From Clostridium sp. AF37-5 (GTDB lineage: Bacteria > Bacillota > Clostridia > Lachnospirales > Lachnospiraceae), in the NCBI RefSeq assembly GCF_003477605.1, contig NZ_QUDR01000006.1, positions 62,001 to 126,000 of the forward strand: a DNA stretch of 64,000 bases, read 5' to 3'. Below are positions 33,549-43,051 of the stretch, piece by piece. Every line of letters starts with the position of its first letter. Positions within the stretch are counted from its first letter, which is position 1. The position numbers and the translations under genes are program-made. The notes beneath the pieces were generated by a model. It saw only the letters and a list, made by a program, of their open reading frames with translations. It searched no databases and was not told where the DNA came from.

Positions 33549-34676
33549 ATGAATTGTAAAGTGCAAAAGTATCGTGTATTGGTGATGGGACTTTTGATTT
33601 TATCGCTGATGGGACTTTCTGCCTGTGGCAGACAGGAATCGACAGCGAACGTGCCAAAACTCAAAGACCCGGTTGGCGTTGATGTGGATACGGCAAAAGT
33701 AAAGAAAATGAATTTAAGTAGTGTGAATTCCTATTCCGGCGAGGTAGTGCCGGATATGGTTGGCGCTTATTTTGCAAATTCGGGACAGGCTGGTGCCGTG
33801 AAAGTAGAAATTGGCGATAAGGTAAAGAAAGGTCAGCTTTTGGCTACACTTACCGGTTCGGAATCGACGGTGAAAGATTTGCAGAAGGAGTTAGAATCTC
33901 AGATTGCAGAAAATGCGGAGACAAATGCTTCCTCTCAGAGTAAAATCGAGCAGTTAAACATCGAATTAAAAGCGGTGAAAAAACAGAAAAAGCAAGCGAA
34001 AAATACGAAAGATAAGAACAACCTTGGTAAGCAGATTGTGCAGAAACAGGAAGAAATCAAAACGGAAAGACTACGGTTGAAATTGCAGAAACAGACGCAG
34101 AAACAGTACATCGGTGAATTAAAAAGTGATATTGCAAATGCGAAAAAAACAAGCAAATTGAACCGGTTGTATTCCCCGGTAAATGGAGAAGTAATTGCGA
34201 AAAATCTGGCGCCCGGAGATTTTGTGACAGGCGGTGTTTCGGTGATTACAATTGCCGATATGGATAAAACACAGATTCGCACCGAATACATTGGTTCTTC
34301 GGTGTTAGATCGTGCAAGCGGCTACCAGGCCGTGATTAATGGAAAAAAATATAAAGTAACGGCACAGGAACAGGACGTTTCACAGATGGATGTGGAGATG
34401 GGTAATCTCCCGACAAGTACTTATTTTGATTATGAAAAAGATGCGAATGTTTCGGTTGGAGATTCAGTGACGCTGGAGTTTTACAACAATGCCACAGAAG
34501 ACGCTTTGGTTGTACCGAGCAATGCGGTTTTTAAAGCAAAAAGCGAGCATTATGTATACCGTATGGATGGAGATGCGAAAAAGAAAGTGAAAGTGACACT
34601 GGGAACAAAGACCGATGCGTATACACAGATTATGTCAGGATTAAAGGAAGGAGATGTTGTCTATGTGCAGGATTAA
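33549..34676 (+). CDS. lipoprotein adaptor 2 of ABC exporter
   Basis: This 375-residue lipoprotein has lipobox LSAC. Lipoyl halves lie around VEIGDKVKKGQLLATL and LYSPVNGEVIAKNLAPG, and between them is a long Lys/Gln-rich coiled coil (~110-210). ATG 33549 has GGGAGGA ahead of it; an in-frame ATG ten codons earlier has none. It is distinct enough from adaptors 1 and 3 to be an old duplication. Confidence 0.85.
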   Translation: MNCKVQKYRVLVMGLLILSLMGLSACGRQESTANVPKLKDPVGVDVDTAKVKKMNLSSVNSYSGEVVPDMVGAYFANSGQAGAVKVEIGDKVKKGQLLATLTGSESTVKDLQKELESQIAENAETNASSQSKIEQLNIELKAVKKQKKQAKNTKDKNNLGKQIVQKQEEIKTERLRLKLQKQTQKQYIGELKSDIANAKKTSKLNRLYSPVNGEVIAKNLAPGDFVTGGVSVITIADMDKTQIRTEYIGSSVLDRASGYQAVINGKKYKVTAQEQDVSQMDVEMGNLPTSTYFDYEKDANVSVGDSVTLEFYNNATEDALVVPSNAVFKAKSEHYVYRMDGDAKKKVKVTLGTKTDAYTQIMSGLKEGDVVYVQD

Positions 34677-35814
34677 AAAACTGGCAATTCTCCTTGGTTT
34701 ATGTATGGTGCTTACCGCCTGTGGAAGCGGTGAGCAGCAGAAGTCCAAAGTAATGCTGTATCAAGGAGATACAAACAAAAAGGAAGAAGAGCATTATAAA
34801 ACGACGAAGGTGAAAAAAGGTACCTACGAAGAGAAAATTTCGGCGACAGCCAGCTTGGTTTATCAGAATGATAAAGCAGTAACGATTAAAGATTCCAATG
34901 CCTATCTGGATAAGATTTTGGTAAAGAACGGACAGAAGGTAGTGAAGGGACAAAAACTTGCCACTTATCACGTAAAGATTTCAGATACAAAGTTAAAAAA
35001 GAAAAAGCTGGAAACGGAACAGGCAAGGTCTGAGTATGACGTGAACCTAAAGAGCAAGAGAAACGAAGTGCTGCAGCAGGAAAGAACGATAAAAACGCTC
35101 ACGGATGCAACTGAAAAAAAACTGGCACTGCTACAGTTAAACAAATTAAAAAGTGAGTACAAAGATTTGCAGAAGCAGGGAAAATCCATTCAGAAAAAAG
35201 AGAAAGAATATAACGATTTGGTACAAAAACGGAAATCTGCCACACTTACGTCTCCGTACAGCGGAACAGTTGCAGAGATAACGGATTCTATCGGTGATGA
35301 GGCGTCCGGTGAAAATATTATGCTGATTCGTGATAAAAAAGATTTTCTGTTAAGTGCAGAAGATGCTTCCGGTCTGCGGTATAACATGACGGTAGATGTT
35401 GGTTTGGGAGCAACACTTGATAGTATTAAGTATCACTTAAAAGGCAAAGTGATTTCGACCGATAATTTGCAGCAGGATTTGCAGGATGGAAATGACAATG
35501 GCGGTGAGCAGCAAAATGAAAGCGGCGGTGCTCAGTTAATTCGTCTTTCTAAGAAAGATAGAGAATCCTACCAATTTTCAAAATATAACATTTACATCAC
35601 AGGAGTGAGTTTGAAAATTGAGGATGCCTTACTTGTCGATGCGGATGCCGTATACGAGGAAACGGAGAATGAGGAAATCAAGAATTTTGTTTATCTTGTA
35701 GAAAACGGCAAATTACATAAACGCTATATTGTTAGTAACTATAAACAGGAAAAAACGTATTTGGTAAACCAAGGTCTGGAAGAAGGCCAGACGCTGGCGA
35801 TTGTATCAAAGTAG
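34663..35814 (+). CDS. lipoprotein adaptor 3 of ABC exporter
   Basis: This 383-residue lipoprotein has lipobox LTAC. Lipoyl halves are ILVKNGQKVVKGQKLATY and LTSPYSGTVAEITDSIG. A coiled coil occupies ~110-190, and a Gly/Asn/Gln-rich loop lies around 270-285. ATG 34663 has GGAG nine bases upstream and overlaps the previous gene by 14 bases, so the two are translationally coupled. It ends 19 bases before the permease. Confidence 0.85.
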   Translation: MCRIKKLAILLGLCMVLTACGSGEQQKSKVMLYQGDTNKKEEEHYKTTKVKKGTYEEKISATASLVYQNDKAVTIKDSNAYLDKILVKNGQKVVKGQKLATYHVKISDTKLKKKKLETEQARSEYDVNLKSKRNEVLQQERTIKTLTDATEKKLALLQLNKLKSEYKDLQKQGKSIQKKEKEYNDLVQKRKSATLTSPYSGTVAEITDSIGDEASGENIMLIRDKKDFLLSAEDASGLRYNMTVDVGLGATLDSIKYHLKGKVISTDNLQQDLQDGNDNGGEQQNESGGAQLIRLSKKDRESYQFSKYNIYITGVSLKIEDALLVDADAVYEETENEEIKNFVYLVENGKLHKRYIVSNYKQEKTYLVNQGLEEGQTLAIVSK

Positions 35815-35833
35815 AAAGGAGAGGTAAGTCGTT

Positions 35834-38659
35834 ATGATTCATTTTATCAAGCAGAAACTTCTCCATAAAAAATGGATGGTTGTAAGTCTTTTAATCGGTA
35901 ATATTTTGTTGATTGCCATTGCTTGCAGCAATCCAATGTATCAAGGAGCGGCACTGCAGAAAACATTGTCCTCAAAACTGGATGAGTATATCCAAGAGGA
36001 GAATCAAAACCCGGGTGTGATTTCTTTTGAGGCCAACATGAAAGGGCAGGATGGACAGGAAAAGGAATATCAGAGCATGAAGGAAGAGGCTGCCGGTGCA
36101 GCAGACCGCCTTGATGTGGAGCAAAGCTATTTTGTGACATATAACGAGTCGTCAAAAACCAGAGGACACTATGTAGGAACCCGCAATAAAGATGACATGA
36201 CAAAGACAATTAAAATCAGCAGTTTGTCAGAACTGGAGAAACACAGCACGATGTTGTCCGGAAAAATGTATCAGGATAAAGTGGGTGCAGATGGTGCATT
36301 GGAAGCAATTGTTTCCCAGAAATGTATGAGCAAATTAGATATTATGGTGGGTGACATCATTGAGCTCAACCGTTTTATGGATGCTAAGGGCAATGCCATC
36401 CGAGTAAAAATTGTTGGTGTGTTTACAAATAAAGAGGCAGATGATACCTACTGGGTACAATCTCCGTCCGATTATTATATGGATTTGTTTATTTCACCAA
36501 AAGTATTTGAAAGTGATTTTATAAACTTAAAGAAACAGTCTTTTGTAATGACCACCACATGGTCGTTGGTTTTCGATTACAAAGAACTGGCTGCTGAGCA
36601 GATTGATTCGTTCGTAAGCGAAACGGAAGATATGATGCAGGAAACATCGGATGCATATAATTGTAAAATTGATGAGCCGGCTTACTTGGAGGTTCTCCGT
36701 GAATACCAGACATCTGCAAAGAAAGTGCGCACAACACTTCTTATTTTACAGTTCCCGGTACTGGCGCTTTTGCTGGCTTTCATTTTTATGATTTCCAGAC
36801 AGATGTTAGATTTGGAACAAAATGAAATTGCCCTGCTAAAAAGCCGTGGTTCGAGTAAGAAACAAATTATACTGATTTATTTTTTGCAGTCCGTTATTTT
36901 GTCAGCGATGAGTGCTGTTGTGGGACTGCCGCTTGGCTATTTCCTATGTAAAGCACTTGGCTCAACGAATGGATTTTTGGAATTTATTCAAAGAAAAGCA
37001 TTACATATCACGCTTGGTACTTCGGTATTTTTGTATATGCTTGGTGCGATGCTTATATCCATTGCGTTCATGGTGTTACCGGTCTTCCGCGACGCCAACG
37101 TTACGATTGTTAATGTAAAAAGAAACAAAAACAAAAAGCATAAAAACATTTTCCAGAGAGTATATATGGATGTGATACTGCTCGTGATTTCTCTGTATGG
37201 CTTGTATAATTTTACAGAGCAGAAGGAAAGTCTTATGACGCAGATGCTAGAAGGAGAATCGTTAGACCCGTTTTTGTTTATTTGTTCTTCGCTGTTTATC
37301 ATCAGTGCCAGTCTGGTAGCGCTGCGCATCCAGCCGCTTTTGATTAAACTTGTTTATCTGATTGGGAAAAAACGCTGGAAACCGGCATTTTTCGCTTCGT
37401 TTTTACAGATTTTGAGAACAAAGGGAAAACAGAGCTTTATGATGGTCTTTTTGATGCTGACGGTTGCACTTGGTATTTTTAACGCAACGGTGGCGCGGAC
37501 GATTCTTTCCAATTCGGAGAGTAATATCCGGTATGAAACGGGAGCAACACTTGTTCTCAAAGAGCAATGGGAGAGTAATGAGGCGTTCCTTGCGGATAAT
37601 CCGGATAAGGAAGTATCCTATACGGAGCCGGATTTTTCGACCTATGAGAGCATGAAAGGTGTAAAACATGCAACGAAAGTTTACTGTGAGGATGAGATTT
37701 CTACATCACTTGGCAAAAAAATGAGTGACAATGAAACAGAAACTTCGTTGATGGCAATTGACACGAAAAATTTTGGATTGACGGTAAGTGATTTTGATTC
37801 GACACTTTTGCCGACGCATTTGAACAATTATTTGAATGCGATGGCGGGTAATCCGGATGCCATTCTTCTGAGCATGAATTTTCAGAAAAAAATGGGTGTC
37901 AAGCTGGGGGATAAAGTGACCTATGCGACAAAAGATAAAAAAGAAATGACAGGAGTTGTGTATGGGTTCTTTGACTATTTCCCAAGTTATGTGAAGCAGA
38001 CGCATGAACTAAATCAGCAGGATACGCTTGTGACGACAGACCATTATCTGATTGTTGCCAATCTGGCACCGGTTCAGCAGACGCTTGGCGTGAAGCCGTA
38101 TCAGGTGTGGATTCAGACCAACGGTTCTTCGAAATTTATTTACGATTATGCGAAGAAAAACGGCATCGAATATACGGTGTTTGATGATGTGGCATCCAAA
38201 CTGGTAGACGTTAAAAACGATGCACTGTTCCAAGGAACCAATGGTATTTTGACGATGAGTTTTATCATTATCTTGATTTTGTGCAGTACCGGATTTTTGA
38301 TTTACTGGATTTTGTCAATCCGGCAGAGAGAATTGCTTTTTGGTGTGTTCCGTGCGATGGGCATGACAAAAAAAGAGATTATTCAGATGTTAATTAATGA
38401 ACAGATTTTCAGTTCCGGAATTTCCATTCTGATTGGTGCCGGACTAGGTGTTCTGTCATCCATTTTGTTTGTGCCACTGGTGCAGATTTTCTATGCCTCG
38501 ACCGACCAGACGGTGCCGTTAGAAGTGGTGTTTAAGGCACTTGACATGGTTCGCCTCTTTAGTGTCATCGGCATCGTAATTGTAATCTGCATGGTAGTTC
38601 TTGGTAAGCTGATTAGTAAGATTAATATTTCCCAGGCGTTGAAGCTTGGTGAAGACTAG
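35834..38659 (+). CDS. FtsX/MacB-like ABC exporter permease
   Basis: This 941-residue membrane protein has one helix at the N-terminus (~15-35) and a large extracellular domain. Two FtsX permease blocks lie near 300-430 (LLAFIFMISRQMLDLEQNEIALLKSRGSS, in parts) and 815-935 (RQRELLFGVFRAMGMTKKEI). Further helices near 450-500 and 530-550 separate a second extracellular domain. It is about twice the size of a simple FtsX subunit, so one polypeptide may supply both halves of the transporter. The substrate is unknown; peptide or lipid extrusion is plausible. Confidence 0.88.
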   Translation: MIHFIKQKLLHKKWMVVSLLIGNILLIAIACSNPMYQGAALQKTLSSKLDEYIQEENQNPGVISFEANMKGQDGQEKEYQSMKEEAAGAADRLDVEQSYFVTYNESSKTRGHYVGTRNKDDMTKTIKISSLSELEKHSTMLSGKMYQDKVGADGALEAIVSQKCMSKLDIMVGDIIELNRFMDAKGNAIRVKIVGVFTNKEADDTYWVQSPSDYYMDLFISPKVFESDFINLKKQSFVMTTTWSLVFDYKELAAEQIDSFVSETEDMMQETSDAYNCKIDEPAYLEVLREYQTSAKKVRTTLLILQFPVLALLLAFIFMISRQMLDLEQNEIALLKSRGSSKKQIILIYFLQSVILSAMSAVVGLPLGYFLCKALGSTNGFLEFIQRKALHITLGTSVFLYMLGAMLISIAFMVLPVFRDANVTIVNVKRNKNKKHKNIFQRVYMDVILLVISLYGLYNFTEQKESLMTQMLEGESLDPFLFICSSLFIISASLVALRIQPLLIKLVYLIGKKRWKPAFFASFLQILRTKGKQSFMMVFLMLTVALGIFNATVARTILSNSESNIRYETGATLVLKEQWESNEAFLADNPDKEVSYTEPDFSTYESMKGVKHATKVYCEDEISTSLGKKMSDNETETSLMAIDTKNFGLTVSDFDSTLLPTHLNNYLNAMAGNPDAILLSMNFQKKMGVKLGDKVTYATKDKKEMTGVVYGFFDYFPSYVKQTHELNQQDTLVTTDHYLIVANLAPVQQTLGVKPYQVWIQTNGSSKFIYDYAKKNGIEYTVFDDVASKLVDVKNDALFQGTNGILTMSFIIILILCSTGFLIYWILSIRQRELLFGVFRAMGMTKKEIIQMLINEQIFSSGISILIGAGLGVLSSILFVPLVQIFYASTDQTVPLEVVFKALDMVRLFSVIGIVIVICMVVLGKLISKINISQALKLGED

Positions 38660-38671
38660 GGAGGTGTCAGA

Positions 38672-39352
38672 ATGGAAAATATGATAGAAACCAAAGATGT
38701 GATTCAAAGCTTTCCGATTGCCGGTGGCAAGGAGTTAGTGGTTTTGAAAAACATTAACATTCAGATTCCGACCGGGAAACTTACGATGCTCCGAGGACGT
38801 TCCGGCTCCGGTAAAACGACACTGATGAATCTTTTAAGTGCACTCGATTATCCGAAAAGCGGCGAAATTTTATTTGAAGGAAAACCGATTCAAGATTTGC
38901 CGGAACATGACAGGGAGCAGATGCGGAAAACGCAGATTGGATTTGTTTTTCAGTCGGTGGCACTGATTCCGATGATGACCGCCTACGAAAATGTTGAGTT
39001 TGTTCTCAGACTCGCCGGATACAAAGGGGACAGGAGAAAGCGGACGGAAGAATGTCTGAAATTAGTTGGTCTCGGAAGCCGTATGCATCATATGCCACAG
39101 GAACTTTCCGGTGGTGAGCAGCAGCGAGTGGCGATTGCACGTGCGATTGCACACAAGCCAAAGATTATTTTTGCCGATGAGCCGACGGCGGAGCTTGACA
39201 GTAACACAGGGCTTCAGGTGATGAAGATTTTTAAGGAACTGATTGAAAAACAGGGAGTAACCATAGTAATGACGACGCATGATACCGGATTGATGGAGAT
39301 TGCCGACTGCATCTATCATATTGAGGATGGAGAGATTGCCGATGAAGATTAA
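38672..39352 (+). CDS. ABC exporter ATPase 1 (LolD/MacB type)
   Basis: This 226-residue nucleotide-binding domain has Walker [12 protein letters not shown]-loop [10 protein letters not shown], signature [16 protein letters not shown], Walker [13 protein letters not shown] and the H-loop TTHD. ATG 38672 has GGAGG and lies 12 bases after the permease. The LolD-like length and motifs fit the MacB/LolCDE-type exporter class. Confidence 0.95.
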   Translation: MENMIETKDVIQSFPIAGGKELVVLKNINIQIPTGKLTMLRGRSGSGKTTLMNLLSALDYPKSGEILFEGKPIQDLPEHDREQMRKTQIGFVFQSVALIPMMTAYENVEFVLRLAGYKGDRRKRTEECLKLVGLGSRMHHMPQELSGGEQQRVAIARAIAHKPKIIFADEPTAELDSNTGLQVMKIFKELIEKQGVTIVMTTHDTGLMEIADCIYHIEDGEIADED

Positions 39353-40343
39353 ATTAAAAGAAAAAATTAGCAAAGTAAAACAAATAAAAAGTCCTGAATC
39401 TACAATGGAAAATCCGGAACAGACGATGGATGTGCCGGACGATGTGATGATTGAGTGTGACAGTCTGGTTAAAATTTACAAGACCAAAGATATTGAAGTG
39501 CTGGCGCTTCAAGGGTTGGATTTGACCGTGAAGCGTGGAGAACTTATGGCAATTATTGGAAACAGCGGAAGCGGTAAGTCCACGTTTTTAAATATGATTG
39601 GTGGATTAGATCGGCCTTCAGCGGGTAAACTGTATGTGGATGGCAAAAATCTTTTTCAAATGACGGAAAACGAACTGGTTAAATATAAGAGAAGTACCGT
39701 TGGTTTTGTGTGGCAGAACAATGCGAGAAATCTTCTTCCTTATTTGACTGCGTGGGAAAATGTAATGACACCGATGCTTTTTGTGGAAGAAAAAGAAAAG
39801 GCAGTTTCTGAGGAGGAAAAAAAGAAAAGGGCACTGGAACTTCTGGAACTGGTAGGTCTTGGACACAGAAAGGACAGTAAATTAAGCCAGCTTTCCGGTG
39901 GTGAGCAGCAAAGAGTTGCGATTGCAATTGCGCTTGCCAATAATCCGAAACTGTTACTGGCGGATGAGCCAACCGGTGCCGTTGACCGAAAGACTGCGGA
40001 TGACATTTTGGAAATGTTCCGCAAGTTAAATGAGAAACTCGGACTTACGATTGTCATTGTAACGCATGATAAAGAGTTGGCAAAAAAGGTAAATCGTGTT
40101 GTTTCTATCCGCGATGGGAAAACGAGCAGCGAGCGTATTATGAAAAATGATTACCGCGAGCGCATGGAACATTTGGACATTGACTGGCAGGAAGAAGAGA
40201 CGCAGGAAGAGTTTGCGGTTCTTGACCGCGCCGGACGTGTGCAGATTCCAAGTGAGTTGCTGGAACAAATGGGAATGGATGGAAATAAAGTAAAACTGGA
40301 ATTTATTGGAGGGAAAATCGTCATTGAAAAGCCGAAAGATTAG
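39342..40343 (+). CDS. ABC exporter ATPase 2 with C-terminal AbrB-like domain
   Basis: This 333-residue protein overlaps ATPase 1 by 11 bases (start ATG 39342 with GGAG upstream). A ~45-residue charged N-terminal extension precedes the ATPase: Walker [37 protein letters not shown] and THDKEL. After a linker, residues ~285-333 read FAVLDRAGRVQIPSELLEQM and KVKLEFIGGKIVIEKP. This is the swapped-hairpin SpoVT/AbrB-type fold normally found in DNA-binding proteins. The fusion is unusual and may serve dimerisation or autoregulation. Confidence 0.88.
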   Translation: MKIKLKEKISKVKQIKSPESTMENPEQTMDVPDDVMIECDSLVKIYKTKDIEVLALQGLDLTVKRGELMAIIGNSGSGKSTFLNMIGGLDRPSAGKLYVDGKNLFQMTENELVKYKRSTVGFVWQNNARNLLPYLTAWENVMTPMLFVEEKEKAVSEEEKKKRALELLELVGLGHRKDSKLSQLSGGEQQRVAIAIALANNPKLLLADEPTGAVDRKTADDILEMFRKLNEKLGLTIVIVTHDKELAKKVNRVVSIRDGKTSSERIMKNDYRERMEHLDIDWQEEETQEEFAVLDRAGRVQIPSELLEQMGMDGNKVKLEFIGGKIVIEKPKD

Positions 40344-40401
40344 TGTTATACTAGGGCTACGTAATGGGAGCAGGGAATTGCTCTCGGAATGAGGTGTAAA
40401 G

Positions 40402-41472
40402 ATGAATTATATGAAAGGTTATAATAATCGCGAGAGACGAAGAAGAAGGCGCAGCCGTTTTTCTAAAGGCTCTGATAACTATATAGGAAACAGTTCATAT
40501 TCAAGCAGAAGTAAATATCGAAGCAGTATGGGACAGGCAGTGTCAGGACGATGGATTGTCTGTCTCATTGCAGTAATTGTGCTGATTGCAGTGGGTGCCG
40601 TCTGCTTGGTTCAGGCTGAGTTCTCTGATGATGAACAGCCAAAAGGGCAGGCTGTGGCGAGTGGAAGCGGTGTTACGGTAACACAGACGGCACAGGCAAC
40701 GGCAGCAGTGACGGCGGCAGCGAATAGTGCAAGTGCTGCGTCACAGCAGACAAAAGTTCCTGAAAAGGGACAGGCAACCTATGCGCCGGATGGGGTTGCA
40801 AATGAAATTGCCGCGGTTCCGACACTTGCGCCGCAGACCATTCCGACACCTGTGCCAAAGATTCGCTCGAAAGCGGTTGCCTTATCGTTTGACGATGGTC
40901 CAAGCACAGTGAATACACCAAAAGTGCTTGCTTTATTAAAACAGTATCAGGCACATGCGACCTTTTTTGTGGTAGGATCCCGTGTAAAGGAAGGCGCAGA
41001 AGTTTTGAAACAGGAAGTGGCACAGGGATGTGAAATTGGAAACCATACGTGGGATCATGCCAATTTAGCAAAACTGAGTATGGAAAAAGTGAACATGCAG
41101 TATGACAAGACTGCTGACTTAGTAAAAAAAATGGTTGGTTACGACATTACACTGCTGCGTCCACCATATGGTGCCATCAGTGAGAAAATGCGTAAAAAAT
41201 TGAAACATCCGATGGTACTGTGGAATACCGACACGTTGGATTGGAAATCAAAAAATACAAAAGCTATCATGAAGGAAATCAAGAAAAATGTCAAAGATGG
41301 AGGCATTATTCTGATGCATGATATTCACCCGACTACCGTGGAGGCGCTGAAGAAGGTTCTTCCGTGGCTTGTAAAAAATGATTATGACATCTTGACGGTT
41401 TCTGAGCTTGCCAAGCGAAAAGGTGCTGTTATGCACAACGGAAAAGCATATGGCGGTTTCACCGGCAATTAA
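40402..41472 (+). CDS. polysaccharide deacetylase (NodB/CE4 family), membrane-anchored
   Basis: This 356-residue protein has an Arg-rich cytoplasmic start (RRRRRRSRFSK region), one transmembrane helix at ~50-72, and an Ala/Thr/Gln/Pro-rich linker. The CE4 catalytic domain occupies ~150-345. Motifs are SFDDGPS (catalytic and metal Asp), HTWDHAN (metal His pair), RPPYGA and ILMHDIHPTT. It likely removes N-acetyl groups from peptidoglycan, or acetyl groups from xylan given the neighbourhood; sequence does not decide. ATG 40402 follows GAGGTG. Confidence 0.92.
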   Translation: MNYMKGYNNRERRRRRRSRFSKGSDNYIGNSSYSSRSKYRSSMGQAVSGRWIVCLIAVIVLIAVGAVCLVQAEFSDDEQPKGQAVASGSGVTVTQTAQATAAVTAAANSASAASQQTKVPEKGQATYAPDGVANEIAAVPTLAPQTIPTPVPKIRSKAVALSFDDGPSTVNTPKVLALLKQYQAHATFFVVGSRVKEGAEVLKQEVAQGCEIGNHTWDHANLAKLSMEKVNMQYDKTADLVKKMVGYDITLLRPPYGAISEKMRKKLKHPMVLWNTDTLDWKSKNTKAIMKEIKKNVKDGGIILMHDIHPTTVEALKKVLPWLVKNDYDILTVSELAKRKGAVMHNGKAYGGFTGN

Positions 41473-41797
41473 GTTTGTCGTAATATTCGTACAACTTCTG
41501 TACGCCGTTTTCTAAGCGGTAGTAATGAAAGATGTATGGAATTAAAAGCACAAGGAATAATACATCCAGTGCAAGCAGTACCGGCTGCTTTGGAAGAAGC
41601 AGACTGGCGAATAAACTTAGTATCGTGAGTAGTGCAAAAAGTGCCGTCACGATTAAGTGAATCAGGCGTTCGTGCTGAAAAAATTGAATTTGAATGAGCA
41701 ATTGCTCTTGTTCCCTGGCGGCCTCTGCGGTGGTCAGGGATTTCTTTGATGTTAATGTTTCGTAGTAGTTCAGATAAAACTGTAAGCGTTTCTTCAT
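41459..41797 (-). CDS. hypothetical two-helix membrane protein
   Basis: This 112-residue protein has a soluble helical N-terminus (residues 1-45, Glu/Gln-rich) and two membrane helices (~48-68 and 72-92). It ends with a charged tail (ENGVQKLYEYYDKLNCR). The stop overlaps the end of the convergent deacetylase gene by 14 bases. AGGATGCT-type sequence precedes the ATG. No family is recognised. Confidence 0.65.
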   Translation of the reverse strand: MKKRLQFYLNYYETLTSKKSLTTAEAAREQEQLLIQIQFFQHERLIHLIVTALFALLTILSLFASLLLPKQPVLLALDVLFLVLLIPYIFHYYRLENGVQKLYEYYDKLNCR

Positions 41798-41944
41798 AGC
41801 AGCATCCTCCTGAGTGTTTTTGTGATGGTTTTGTTAGGTTTATTTTAATTCAAATGGTGGGAAAATGCTAGGGGCAAGTGAGTGTTGGTGTTTTATTTTA
41901 TCAGTCCAGATGTTTAAAAGAAGGTTATGAGAGCAAAAAAATAG

Positions 41945-41973
41945 TTGACACAAATCAATTCTTTTGGTAGAAT
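41945..41973 (+). promoter_or_regulatory. promoter of tRNA-Thr
   Basis: TTGACA (41945-41950) and TAGAAT (41968-41973) are 17 bases apart, 31 bases before the tRNA. Confidence 0.85.
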
Positions 41974-42004
41974 ATCAACTCGTAAGGTCTTTTATGACCA
42001 CGGT

Positions 42005-42077
42005 GCTGTTATAGCTCAGGTGGTAGAGCGTCGCCTTGGTAAGGCGGAGGTCACGGGTTCGAGTCCCGTTAACAGCT
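42005..42077 (+). tRNA. tRNA-Thr (GGU)
   Basis: The acceptor stem is GCTGTTA/TAACAGC. Anticodon loop TTGGTAA gives GGT. The T loop is TTCGAGT and the discriminator is T. Confidence 0.97.
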
Positions 42078-42102
42078 TTTATAGGATTCAAAAGTTTTGT
42101 GT

Positions 42103-42127
42103 AAGACCGGTAGGTCTTATTTTTTTT
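42103..42127 (+). terminator. terminator of tRNA-Thr
   Basis: AAGACC-GGTA-GGTCTT is followed by A and at least eight T. Confidence 0.85.
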
Positions 42128-42425
42128 GCCATAAAGCCTTTGGCGTATCAAAAGCAACCTAAATGGGCTTTATATCATAAAAGCGTTGCATGCTGAAAAA
42201 ATTATTTGATATGAAAACAACCAAAATGCATGAAAATAGGAAAAAGAGTTGTCTTTTCACTGCGTTTTATCGTAAGAATGGGGTAAATCGACCGGAAAAT
42301 GCAACCATATTGACAAATTATGAGTAAAAGAGTTGCTTGTATGCTGCCCCAACCCCTAAAAATAGCCACTAAAAGCAACCGGCGCAAGCAACCGCCAAAA
42401 ACCAACGAGCCAGCTTCTCATCTTC
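42128..42425. other. gene-free stretch
   Basis: No open frame with a ribosome site or coding character is visible on either strand. The only pattern noticed is several scattered GCAACC/AACAACC words. Confidence 0.5.
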
Positions 42426-43037
42426 TTATCGAATCTTCAACAGCTTCCCCCGGATTCTTTGCAAAGCGTTATCGATGGATTTTGGAGACTTCCCAAGGAC
42501 TACGGCAATCTGCTGGTAATCGTTGCCGTCAAGGTAGAGAGTTACTACTTCTTTTTCAAACTTGCTCAGGTGCTTTTCGATGTGGCTCTCGATGTCCGTT
42601 ACATTTTCCTTGTCGATTACGATGTCTTCCGGATTTATAAGTTCGGAAGGCTGGAGCGTATCAGCAAGTGTCTCGCGGGAATTGTTTTCCGTATCGGAGT
42701 TGAGCGGTGAGTAGAGGGAAACATAGGTGTTGAGCGGTGAATTTTTGAGCCGGTTTGCACCTTTGATTACGTTGTATAACTGATTATCAATGCAAAGAGA
42801 GGCATAGTGCACGAAAGAACTTTCGCGGTCTGCCCTAAAAGCGCGGATGGCTTTATAGAGGGCAATCATTCCCTCCTGAATTAGGTCATCATTGTCGCCG
42901 CCAATCAGAAAAAGAGTACGAGCCTTCTTCTTGACAAGGGGCTTGTACTTTTCTAGTAAAAAATCTGTGGCAGCATCATCGCCGTCGTGGGAGCGGGCGA
43001 TGATTGTTTCATCGTTTGCTGCGTGATAATCAAACAT
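42426..43037 (-). CDS. sigH: RNA polymerase sigma-H factor
   Basis: This 203-residue sigma-70 family protein has the SigH layout. Region 2 lies at ~15-100 (KKKARTLFLIGGDNDDLIQEG in parts, ALYKAIRAF, SSFVHYASLCIDNQL) and region 4 at ~145-200 (LSKFEKEVVTLYLDGNDYQQIA, PKSIDNALQRIRGKL). SigH directs early sporulation and stationary-phase genes. GAGGAGG precedes ATG 43035-43037. It follows mrnC and rlmB in the order conserved in Firmicutes; the yacP/NYN gene usually between them is absent. Confidence 0.92.
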   Translation of the reverse strand: MFDYHAANDETIIARSHDGDDAATDFLLEKYKPLVKKKARTLFLIGGDNDDLIQEGMIALYKAIRAFRADRESSFVHYASLCIDNQLYNVIKGANRLKNSPLNTYVSLYSPLNSDTENNSRETLADTLQPSELINPEDIVIDKENVTDIESHIEKHLSKFEKEVVTLYLDGNDYQQIAVVLGKSPKSIDNALQRIRGKLLKIR

Positions 43038-43051
43038 AAAATCCTCCTCAA

